Part shown: positions 1-5,964 of the stretch, in pieces
Layout: each line of letters begins with the position of its first letter
How positions within the stretch are numbered: the stretch's first letter is position 1
Source of the DNA: CALGFH01 sp036003705
GTDB taxonomy: Bacteria > Actinomycetota > CALGFH01
Length of the DNA: 6,787 nucleotides
Reading direction: 5' to 3'
Assembly (NCBI GenBank): GCA_036003705.1
Contig: DASYSE010000043.1
Location: forward strand, 1 to 6,787
The notes under the pieces: model-generated
The model's input: only the letters and a program-made list of their open reading frames with translations
The model's database searches: none
Told to the model about the DNA's origin: nothing
Translations under genes and position numbers: made by a program

Positions 1-876
1 GCCGGCACCCATCCGTTCTCCCACTGGCAGGACCAGCGGGTCACCGAGATGGAGCGCTACAAGCTGTTCGAGGACCAGATGCAGGACCTGGTCCGGGAGC
101 TGCTGATCTTCGGCATGCACGTCCACGTCGGCATCCCGGACCCGGAGGCACGCATCGAGGTCATGAACGAGGCCCGCTACTTCCTGCCCCACCTGCTCGC
201 CCTGTCCACCTCTAGCCCGTTCTGGCTGAACCGGCGGACCGGCCTGAAGTCGTACCGCAGCGTGATCTGGTCGCGGTTCCCGCGCAGCGGCATCCCGCCG
301 GAGTTCGGCTCCCACGCCGACTTCGACAACTACGTCGCGCTGCTGGTCAAGACCAACACGATCGACACCGGCAAGAGCATCTGGTGGGACCTCCGGCCGC
401 ACTGGCAGTACCCGACCATCGAGTTCCGCATCTGCGACGCGGTCACCAAGGTCGAGGAGGTGATCTGCCTGGCCGCGCTGGTCCAGGCGATCTGCGCCAA
501 GCTGCTCAAGCTCCGGGCGCAGAACCTCGGCTTTCGCAAGTACCCGCCGCAGCTGATCCACGAGAACAAGTTCCGCGCCTTCCGCCACGGGCTGGACGGC
601 AAGCTGATCGACTTCGGCAAGCAGCGCGAGGTACCCATGCGAGACCTCGCCGTCGAACTGGTCGAGTTCGTCGACGACGTGGTCGACGAGCTCGGCTCCC
701 GCAAGGACGTCGAGTACGTGCACACCATCCTGCAGGAGGGCACCAGCGCCGACCGTCAGCTGGCCATCCACCAGGCAAGCGGCGGCGACATGCGGGCCGT
801 CGTCGACCACCTCACGCATGAGACCATGATCGGCGTGCCGGCGCCGGACGTCACCGGCCGATCGCCGTCTGGGTGA
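1..876 (+). CDS. YbdK/GCS2-type carboxylate-amine ligase (glutamate-cysteine ligase family), 5' truncated
   Basis: The reading frame is open from base 1, so the start lies outside the window. 291 residues are visible, against roughly 370-380 for the family, so about 80 N-terminal residues are missing. Recognisable family blocks in order are AGTHPF near residue 1, the GMHVHVG stretch around residue 39, the GLKSYRS...SGIPP block around residues 82-100, IWWDLRPH followed by TIEFRICD around residues 127-145, and ENKFRAFRHG around residues 185-195. The family makes ATP-dependent gamma-glutamyl amide bonds. The true substrate of YbdK-type members is often unknown, so glutamate-cysteine ligase activity is a family inference and not shown here. 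It would be a soluble cytoplasmic enzyme. The last 26 bases overlap the 3' end of the convergent PhnD-like gene. If the thiol-related role holds, it fits loosely with the sulfur-related operon next door, but the genes are on opposite strands and need not be co-regulated. Confidence 0.92.
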   Translation, partial: AGTHPFSHWQDQRVTEMERYKLFEDQMQDLVRELLIFGMHVHVGIPDPEARIEVMNEARYFLPHLLALSTSSPFWLNRRTGLKSYRSVIWSRFPRSGIPPEFGSHADFDNYVALLVKTNTIDTGKSIWWDLRPHWQYPTIEFRICDAVTKVEEVICLAALVQAICAKLLKLRAQNLGFRKYPPQLIHENKFRAFRHGLDGKLIDFGKQREVPMRDLAVELVEFVDDVVDELGSRKDVEYVHTILQEGTSADRQLAIHQASGGDMRAVVDHLTHETMIGVPAPDVTGRSPSG

Positions 877-1685
877 GGCTGGTCCACCCCGCGGCCTGGA
901 TCGTGGCCAACATGGCCCGGATGTTGTCATAGGCGGCATCGTCGACCACGGCGAAGCGCTCGACGACGCCGTGATCGAGTGCGGCCCGAGCGGTCGGGTC
1001 GCCGCCCAGCTCGACCAGTAGCTGCTGGACCTCGTCCTTGAGCCGGTCGGGGAGGTGGCTGGCGGCCACCACCGGCTGGATGGTCGACGGCCCGAAGGCG
1101 CCGATGATGCGGACACGGTCGGCCAGCCGCGGGTGGTCACGCAGCTCGACGGCCAGGACCTGGGAGTCGATCGCGGCCGCGTCCACCGCGCCGCTGGCGA
1201 CCAGGCGGACGGCCCGCTGGTGGAAGCCGGCCTCGACCACCCGGGTGAAGAACCCGGGTCGGGCGCCCATGCGCACCAGGCTGTAGAGGGTGACGGTGTG
1301 GCCGGAGTGGGAGGCGGGCTCGTTGTAGGCCCACGAGCAGCCCCGCAGCTCCTCCAGGCAGCTGATCGGGCTGCCGTGGTGGACGACCACGTCGGAGAAG
1401 TAGATCGGGCGGCCGCCATACCGGTCGCCGCTCAGGACCGGGGCGGCCAGCGGCTCGACCGGCCCGGGGGCGGCGGCCGGCCAGCCACACATACGGCAGC
1501 CCGCAGATCACGCCAAGGTCGGCCTCACCACGCTCGAACTGGTCGAAGGCGGTCCCGACGACGAGGTCGACCGGGTGACCCAGCCGGCGGCCGATACGGT
1601 CGGCCAGGAACCGGTAGAGGGGTAGCAGGTTGGGGGCCAGGAAGGTCGCCAACCGCAGCCGCGCCCCGCCATGGTGGCCGGTCAT
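851..1685 (-). CDS. PhnD/SsuA-family substrate-binding protein, no signal peptide, apparent frameshift
   Basis: This is a periplasmic-binding-protein fold of the phosphate/phosphonate-binding (PhnD-like) family. The first frame, from the ATG at 1685, gives RLATFLAPNLLPLY, then a segment ending EADLGVICGLPYVWLAG. The second frame continues with PVEPLAAPVL, RYGGRPIYFSDVVV, YNEPASHSGHTVTLY and a typical C-terminal half to the stop at 851. The two frames join if one base is removed from the five-base G run at 1466-1470 (C run on the coding strand), giving GLPYVWLAGRRPGPVEPLAAPVL and about 277 residues. SHSG is the oxyanion-loop type motif expected in the family. No hydrophobic leader or lipobox precedes the mature-like N-terminus (MTGHHGGARLRLATF), so the product looks cytosolic. 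The ATG overlaps the MFS stop codon (ATGA), implying translational coupling. No ABC permease or ATPase gene is visible. The ligand is unknown: phosphate-like oxyanion, sulfonate or arsenic oxyanion are all possible. Confidence 0.83.
1466..1470 (-). other. Probable one-base homopolymer insertion (frameshift) in the PhnD-like gene
   Basis: Five consecutive G on the plus strand. The conserved protein is read in one frame before this run and in another after it. Reading four bases instead of five restores a continuous protein. A two-base loss nearby would also restore the frame, but the homopolymer is the simplest place. Confidence 0.7.
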
Positions 1686-2974
1686 GGCCGCCCCGACGTC
1701 GGGTGGGTCTCGTACATGCGCGCCGCCACCACCAGGCCGGAGGCGGCGGTGAGCGTGGCGACCACCCACACCGCGGCATGGAGACCGGCGAGGTCGGCAA
1801 CCACACCGGCCAGCAACGCGCCAACGGCGAAGCCCGCGTCCCGCCACAGCCGGTACACACCGACCGCGGAGGCGCGCCAACTGGGATGGGCCACGTCGCT
1901 GACCGCAGCCAGCAGGGTCGGGTAGACCATGGCGGTGCCGACCCCGAGCAGCACGGCGCCGGCGGCCCAGGGTGGGAAGCTGCCGGCCAGGGCGGTACCG
2001 GCCAGCGCAACGGCCTGCAGCAGCATCCCGCCGACGATCAGCGGCTTGCGGCCCAGCCGGTCCGAGAGCGGCCCGGTGCCCAGCTGCCCGAGGCCCCAGA
2101 CCGCTGGGTAGAGCGCGGCCAGGATGCCGACGCGGGAGATCGACAGTCCGCCGTGGGCGAACAGCAGCGGCAGCAGGCCCCAGGCGAGCCCATCGTTCAG
2201 GTTGTTGACCAGCCCGGCCTGGCTGCAGGCCGAGAGCGCCCGCTCCCGCAAGCTCGTCAGCACCACAACCTCACCGGTGGACAGGGGCCGAGCGTCGGTC
2301 GTGGTCGGCGCGGCAGACCCATACCCGGCAGCGGCGGTGAGCTCGGCCTCGAGGTGGGCGTGCCCGCGGGTCTCGCGCACCAGCAGCGTCGACAGCCCGA
2401 GACCGAGGCCGGCATAGGCCAAGCCGAGGAAGAACGGCTCAGGCCGCAGCCCGGCCCGGGCGGCGATCAGCCCGGTGAGCCAGGCGGTGAGCGCGACCGC
2501 GAGGTAGCCGGCGGCTTCGTTCAGGCCCATCGCCAGGCCACGGCGGCGCGGGCCGGCCAGGTCGATCTTCATGATCACCGTGGTCGACCAGCACAGCCCC
2601 TGATTGACCCCCAGCAGCACGTTGGCAACCACCAGCCAGTGCCAGGAGGGCGCCCAGATGAGCAGCAGCGGCACCGGCAGGCCGACCAGCCAGCCGGCCA
2701 CCAGCACCGGCTTGCGGCCGTAGCGGTCGGCCAGGGTGCCCGCCAGCAGGTTGGTGGCCGCCTTGATCAGGCCGAAGGCGACGATGTAGGTGAGCGCGGC
2801 GGAGACCGCGGCCAACCCGAACACCCGGGTGGCCAGCAGTGACAGCAGGCTGCGTTCCTGGCCGACCATGCCGCCGACCAGGGCGTTGACCCCAACCAGC
2901 AGTGAGAACTGGGCCAGGTTGGCCCGCACGCCAAGCCGCGGCCCGCTTGCGGCGTGCTGCGCCGGCCGGGTCAC
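1682..2974 (-). CDS. Major facilitator superfamily (MFS) transporter, 12 TM
   Basis: A 430-residue integral membrane transporter of usual MFS length. Hydrophobic segments alternate with short loops throughout. The MFS motif A loop between helices 2 and 3 appears twice, as GTLADRYGRK at residues 79-88 and in the second half as GPLSDRLGRK at 301-310, confirming two six-helix halves. A long polar central loop lies at about 200-240. The conserved GLNEAAGY at about 150-157 sits in the fifth-helix region. I place the start at the GTG at 2974, which overlaps the stop codon of the upstream MBL/rhodanese gene (GTGA). The open frame continues to 3307 but that part is Arg/Gly/Pro-rich, lies inside the upstream gene and has no membrane character. 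The stop overlaps the ATG of the PhnD-like gene. Substrate and direction are unknown. Operon context suggests a sulfur compound or another oxyanion, either exported as a detoxification product or imported. I see no specific match to the arsenic exporter ArsJ. Confidence 0.92.
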   Translation of the reverse strand: MTRPAQHAASGPRLGVRANLAQFSLLVGVNALVGGMVGQERSLLSLLATRVFGLAAVSAALTYIVAFGLIKAATNLLAGTLADRYGRKPVLVAGWLVGLPVPLLLIWAPSWHWLVVANVLLGVNQGLCWSTTVIMKIDLAGPRRRGLAMGLNEAAGYLAVALTAWLTGLIAARAGLRPEPFFLGLAYAGLGLGLSTLLVRETRGHAHLEAELTAAAGYGSAAPTTTDARPLSTGEVVVLTSLRERALSACSQAGLVNNLNDGLAWGLLPLLFAHGGLSISRVGILAALYPAVWGLGQLGTGPLSDRLGRKPLIVGGMLLQAVALAGTALAGSFPPWAAGAVLLGVGTAMVYPTLLAAVSDVAHPSWRASAVGVYRLWRDAGFAVGALLAGVVADLAGLHAAVWVVATLTAASGLVVAARMYETHPTSGRP

Positions 2975-4341
2975 GGACGGGTGAGGGCCCGGCCGGTGGC
3001 GCGGCGCCAGTCCTGGGGGCCGCCGAGCACCACACGAAGGTCGGTGCGGCCGGCCCGCTCCAGCAGGCTGGCGGCGGTCATGGCCCGCTGGCCGTGGCTG
3101 CACATCACCGTGACCGGTCCCTCCAGCCGGGTCGCCGCGGTCGGGTCCTCGGCGAGGGTGCCCAGCTCCATCGGCACGGCGCCAGGGAGGTAGCCGCCGG
3201 CGACCTCGCTGGCCTGGCGGACATCCACCACCGGCCCCGGCCCGTCGTCGAGCTGTTCGACCGGGACCAGGGGAAGCTGTCGCTCGGGCAGGCCGGCCGC
3301 CCGCCAAGTGGCCACGCCGCCGGCCAGCTCACCGAGCAGCCGGTCGTAGCCGATGGTGCGGCACTGGCGGGCCACCTCCCCACGGTCCTGGTCGTCGTCC
3401 AGGACGAACACCAGCGGCAGGGTGTCATCGACGAGCCAGCCCAGCCAGCTGGCGAACGCCGGTCGCAGCGCGATCGACAACGCTCCCGGGATGTGGCCGG
3501 CCGCGAACGCGGCGATCGGGCGGGCGTCGACCAGCACCCCGCCGCCGGCCAGATGCTGATCGACCCGGTCGGCCGAGAGCAGGGGGAGGGTCCGCCAGTC
3601 GGTGCCGAGCAGCTCGGGGCCGACCCGGTTGCGGTCCCGCAGCCGCCGAAAGTACGGCGGGTAGCTGCCGAAACCGGCCAGCAGCTCGGCCACGAAGGCG
3701 TCCTCGTCGGGGGCGGCCAGCAGCCGGTTGTGGCGCCGTTCCGCGCCGATGGTGGTGGTCCGCTCGCCCTCGGCCGGGGCGGCGCAGAACGAGCCGGCCC
3801 CGTGGGTCGGGTACACGCCCAGCTCGTCGGGCAACACCAGGAGCCGCTGGTGCAGCGACCGGTAGGCGGCCCGAGCCAGCGGCTCGGTCTGCTCGGGGCT
3901 GAGCAGGTCGGTGCGGGCCACGCCGCCCACCAGCAGCGCGCCACCGCTGAGCAACGCCAGCGGCCGCCCGTCGTCGAGCAGCAGGTAGCTGAGGTGCTCG
4001 GGGGCGTGCCCGGGGGTGGCCAGCGCCCGCAGGGTGAGCCCACCGAGGTCGACCTCCTCGCCGTCCTCCAACCCACGGTGGGCAAAGCCCAGCCGGCTCT
4101 CCCGGGGCGCCAGGACCTGGGCGCCGGCGGCGGCGGCCAGCTCGCGGCTGCCGGTGAGGAAGTCGGCGTGCAGGTGGGTCTCGACCGCGTAGCCGAGCTG
4201 GAGCCGCCGCCACCGCGCCAGCTCCAGGTAGGGGGTCGGGTCGCGGGCCGGGTCGACCGCCAGCGCCCGCCCATCGCCCAGCTCGACCACATAGGCGCTG
4301 TTGCCCAGCCCCTCATCGACCACCGGGTGGATGGTGGGCAT
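2971..4341 (-). CDS. ETHE1-like metallo-beta-lactamase protein with two C-terminal rhodanese domains
   Basis: A 456-residue three-domain protein related to persulfide dioxygenase/rhodanese fusions (ETHE1, CstB types), expected in the cytoplasm. Numbered from the ATG at 4341, the MBL domain covers about residues 1-240 with THLHADF (H56, H58, D60), TPGH (H112) and YPTHG (H180). The usual Asp ligand in the TGDALL-type motif is replaced: the equivalent stretch is SGGALLVGG, with G134 at the Asp position. Rhodanese domain 1 (about 265-350) has the fold motifs VLVDAR and GHIPGA but no Cys in the catalytic loop (FVLDDDQDRGE), so it looks like a pseudorhodanese. Domain 2 (about 362-450) has PVVDVR, GYLPGA and an intact catalytic loop CSHGQR with C414. 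The start at 4341 has the sequence AAGGAGGAG six bases upstream. An in-frame ATG at 4359 lies upstream of that site and is less likely. Family knowledge suggests oxidation or transfer of persulfide sulfur. The missing ligand makes dioxygenase activity uncertain. Confidence 0.92.
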   Translation of the reverse strand: MPTIHPVVDEGLGNSAYVVELGDGRALAVDPARDPTPYLELARWRRLQLGYAVETHLHADFLTGSRELAAAAGAQVLAPRESRLGFAHRGLEDGEEVDLGGLTLRALATPGHAPEHLSYLLLDDGRPLALLSGGALLVGGVARTDLLSPEQTEPLARAAYRSLHQRLLVLPDELGVYPTHGAGSFCAAPAEGERTTTIGAERRHNRLLAAPDEDAFVAELLAGFGSYPPYFRRLRDRNRVGPELLGTDWRTLPLLSADRVDQHLAGGGVLVDARPIAAFAAGHIPGALSIALRPAFASWLGWLVDDTLPLVFVLDDDQDRGEVARQCRTIGYDRLLGELAGGVATWRAAGLPERQLPLVPVEQLDDGPGPVVDVRQASEVAGGYLPGAVPMELGTLAEDPTAATRLEGPVTVMCSHGQRAMTAASLLERAGRTDLRVVLGGPQDWRRATGRALTRP

Positions 4342-4347
4342 GGCCGG

Positions 4348-4356
4348 CTCCTCCTT
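4348..4356 (-). promoter_or_regulatory. Strong ribosome binding site of the MBL/rhodanese gene
   Basis: The minus-strand sequence AAGGAGGAG lies six bases before the ATG at 4341, inside the 21-base gap after the ArsR-rhodanese stop codon. It decides the start in favour of 4341 over the ATG at 4359, which would itself overlap the ribosome binding site. Confidence 0.8.
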
Positions 4357-4362
4357 CATGGG

Positions 4363-5028
4363 TCAGGCGTGGGAGACGGCCAGCCCGGCGGCCGCCCATT
4401 CGGGAAGGCCGCCCTCCAACCGCCGCGCCTGGAAGCCCGCCTCCCGCAGCTCGGCAACGGCCTTGTGGGCGAACGCGCAGTAGGGGCCGCGGCAGTAGGC
4501 GACGACCTCCCGGTCACCGGGCAGCTCGGCCAGCCGGCGCCGCAACTCGCCGATCGGGATCGACACCGCGCCAGGCAGGTGCCCGGCAGCGTGCTCGGCG
4601 GCCGGTCGCGCATCCAGCACGAGCACGCTGTCGCCGTCCCGGAGCCGCCGGGCCAGCTCCTGGCGGGTCACCGGTTCCAACTCGTCCCGCGCGCCCAGGT
4701 AGGTGGCAGCCAGCCGCTCGACCTCGGCCAGGCGGGAGGCGGCCACGGTCCGCAGCACCCGCCACAGCTCGAACACCTCCGGGGCGGCCAGCCGGTAGTG
4801 AACCGAGGTGCCCTGCCGCCGGGTGGTGACCAGGCCGGCCTGGCGCAGCACCTGGAGGTGCTGGCTGGTGTTGGCGACGGAGAGGCCGACCTCACCGGCG
4901 AGGGCTTCCACTGGGCGTTCGCCGTTGGCGAGCACATCCACCAGCTCGATCCGCCGGCCGCTGGCCAGCGCCTTGGCGGCCCGGGCGAACTCGTCAAACA
5001 ACGCCGACTTGGCTGCTCGATCCGCCAC
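4363..5028 (-). CDS. ArsR-family transcriptional regulator fused to a C-terminal rhodanese domain
   Basis: A 221-residue protein. Residues about 10-100 form an ArsR/SmtB winged helix: RRIELVDVLANGERPVEAL, then the recognition helix region SVANTSQHLQVLRQAGLV and the wing TTRRQGTSVHYRL. Residues about 118-216 are a rhodanese domain with VLVLDAR, GHLPGAVSIP and the active loop YCRGPYC (C179 and C184). These two are the only cysteines in the protein. The DNA-binding domain therefore has neither the metal-binding Cys pairs of ArsR/CadC nor the two sensor Cys of SqrR/BigR-type persulfide sensors. I infer that the rhodanese loop senses persulfide or thiosulfate sulfur and alters DNA binding. The start is a GTG at 5028. 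A stop codon in the same frame at 5035-5037 leaves no other usual start upstream. It is the first gene of the operon and lies just downstream of a palindromic candidate operator, consistent with autoregulation. An arsenic or metal regulator is possible but less supported. Confidence 0.93.
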   Translation of the reverse strand: MADRAAKSALFDEFARAAKALASGRRIELVDVLANGERPVEALAGEVGLSVANTSQHLQVLRQAGLVTTRRQGTSVHYRLAAPEVFELWRVLRTVAASRLAEVERLAATYLGARDELEPVTRQELARRLRDGDSVLVLDARPAAEHAAGHLPGAVSIPIGELRRRLAELPGDREVVAYCRGPYCAFAHKAVAELREAGFQARRLEGGLPEWAAAGLAVSHA

Positions 5029-5047
5029 CAGTCTTCAACCACCCTGT

Positions 5048-5063
5048 TCAATTAGTCTATTGA
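5048..5063 (-). promoter_or_regulatory. Candidate ArsR-type operator, TCAA-N8-TTGA palindrome
   Basis: A perfect inverted repeat TCAAT-N6-ATTGA lies 20 bases upstream of the GTG start of the ArsR-rhodanese gene. It sits in a short AT-rich island inside a very GC-rich sequence. An additional direct repeat ATTAGT occurs at 5051-5056 and 5063-5068, one helical turn plus apart. ArsR-family repressors usually bind short AT-rich palindromes at their own promoters. The site is seen in the sequence; its function is inferred. Confidence 0.6.
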
Positions 5064-5079
5064 TTAGTTGAGCAGGGAG

Positions 5080-5108
5080 ACGATAGTCCACGCTCGACCG
5101 CACGGCAA
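5080..5108 (-). promoter_or_regulatory. Possible sigma70-type promoter of the ArsR-rhodanese operon
   Basis: On the minus strand, TTGCCG (5108-5103) and TATCGT (5085-5080) are separated by 17 bases, a reasonable -35/-10 arrangement. Transcription would begin near 5073, so the palindrome at 5048-5063 would lie just downstream of the start point, where a bound repressor could block initiation. The match is modest, and other -10-like stretches exist in the AT-rich island. Confidence 0.3.
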
Positions 5109-5141
5109 GCCAGCACCGGCGAGCGACAGGTCGGCCCTGGC

Positions 5142-5948
5142 TCAGCCGCCGCCCTGGTCGGCGGGGCCGGTGGCGGTCCGGCCACCCCGCGCCGCGATCC
5201 GCTCCGGGAGGGCGGACTCCGGCAGGCCGACCAGCTCGGCGGTGGGCACCATCTGGCCCGGGAACTGGACGGCCAGCGGCGCGGCCTCGAGCCGGGGGGC
5301 GCTGGTCGCCTCCTCCACCCGGTGCAGCCGGACCCGGATCCCGTTGATCGTCTCGGGGGTCACCTCCTGGGCCGGCACCCGGGCCGAGAACTCGTACACG
5401 TCACGCGACGTCAGGAAGTGCCCGCGCTGCTCCGGCGGTCCGGCCAGGTTCGGGAAGGAGCGCTGGACGCCCAGGTCGGGGATGGTCCCGGCATGGAGCA
5501 GCCGATCCCCGTAGGTGACCTCGTAGGCGTTGGTCCCCTCGAAGGTGGTCGTCTGGCCCAGCGGGCCGTCGACCAGGTGGCTGTCGACCACCGAGAGCCG
5601 GTCACCCTCGACCCGGATCCTGAGCCGCACGTACTGCTCGCCCGGGCGGCCGACCTGGCGGAGGGCCACGGGGCCCTGGTCGGGCCGGTCCCCGCCCGCG
5701 CCCGAGCTCTCCTGCGGGCGGTCCGAGGCCGGGTCGAACGGCGCCTTGACCCGCCGGATGTCGCGGCCGCCGGTCTGGGGAGGCGGATGCTCCCCCTTGA
5801 CCCGGCCAGAGAACGGCGGCACCGCGGCGTGGTGCGCGGGCTCTCCGGGAAAGGGCTTGGTGGGCCGGCTGTCCCTGGGCAGCATGCCGCGCCGGTCTGG
5901 CCCGTCCTGCCGGTCCGGCCTCCGGCCGTGCCGCTTGGGCTGCTTCAT
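5142..5948 (-). CDS. Hypothetical protein with disordered basic N-terminus
   Basis: I do not recognise this 268-residue protein. Residues 1 to about 104 are rich in Arg, Pro, Gly, Asp and Lys with few hydrophobics (begins MKQPKRHGRRPDRQDG), so they are probably disordered. Residues about 105-215 look like a folded, beta-rich domain: alternating strands such as QYVRLRIRVEGDRLSVVDSH, NAYEVTYGDRLLHAGTIPDL, and VYEFSARVP followed by INGIRVRLHRV. The tail, about 216-268, is Ala/Pro/Gly-rich and ends in GGG. There is no signal peptide, membrane segment or cysteine. The ATG at 5948 is preceded by GAGGAGG at a 9-base spacing, which supports this start even though the frame stays open further upstream. 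It follows the FG-GAP gene by only 14 bases, so the two are probably one operon. The domain might act as a binding or structural module, but no function can be assigned. Confidence 0.82.
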   Translation of the reverse strand: MKQPKRHGRRPDRQDGPDRRGMLPRDSRPTKPFPGEPAHHAAVPPFSGRVKGEHPPPQTGGRDIRRVKAPFDPASDRPQESSGAGGDRPDQGPVALRQVGRPGEQYVRLRIRVEGDRLSVVDSHLVDGPLGQTTTFEGTNAYEVTYGDRLLHAGTIPDLGVQRSFPNLAGPPEQRGHFLTSRDVYEFSARVPAQEVTPETINGIRVRLHRVEEATSAPRLEAAPLAVQFPGQMVPTAELVGLPESALPERIAARGGRTATGPADQGGG

Positions 5949-5957
5949 GACGGTGGC

Positions 5958-5964
5958 CCTCCTC
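5958..5964 (-). promoter_or_regulatory. Ribosome binding site of the hypothetical gene
   Basis: GAGGAGG on the minus strand, 9 bases before the ATG at 5948 and overlapping the TGA stop of the FG-GAP gene. It marks the boundary between two genes that otherwise appear as one continuous open frame because of the frameshift at 6095-6098. Confidence 0.7.

Noticed and set aside
1055..2842. A 595-residue open frame on the plus strand
   Set aside because: It is antisense to the PhnD-like and MFS genes, made of Gly/Arg/Gln/Pro-rich low-complexity sequence without a recognisable domain. This is typical of GC-rich shadow frames.
2975..3307. N-terminal extension of the MFS gene
   Set aside because: The extension is Arg/Gly/Pro-rich and lies inside the second rhodanese domain of the upstream gene. 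The GTG at 2974 gives a normal MFS length and a GTGA overlap.
3105..4316. Other long minus-strand frames over the MBL/rhodanese gene
   Set aside because: They are Arg/Pro/Ser/Trp-rich frame-shifted shadows of the real protein with no domain signature.
4342..4359. Earlier ATG at 4359 for the MBL/rhodanese gene
   Set aside because: It sits at the upstream edge of the strong ribosome binding site that serves the ATG at 4341, and the added residues (MKEEPA) are not part of the domain.
2902..5055. A 717-residue open frame on the plus strand
   Set aside because: It is antisense to the MBL/rhodanese and ArsR-rhodanese genes, whose domains are clear. Its composition is Gly/Gln/Arg-rich with no motif.
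5109..5141. Possible terminator hairpin after the hypothetical gene
   Set aside because: The minus-strand arms GCCAG and CTGGC pair over only five bases with a 23-base loop and no T tract, so they do not support a terminator call.
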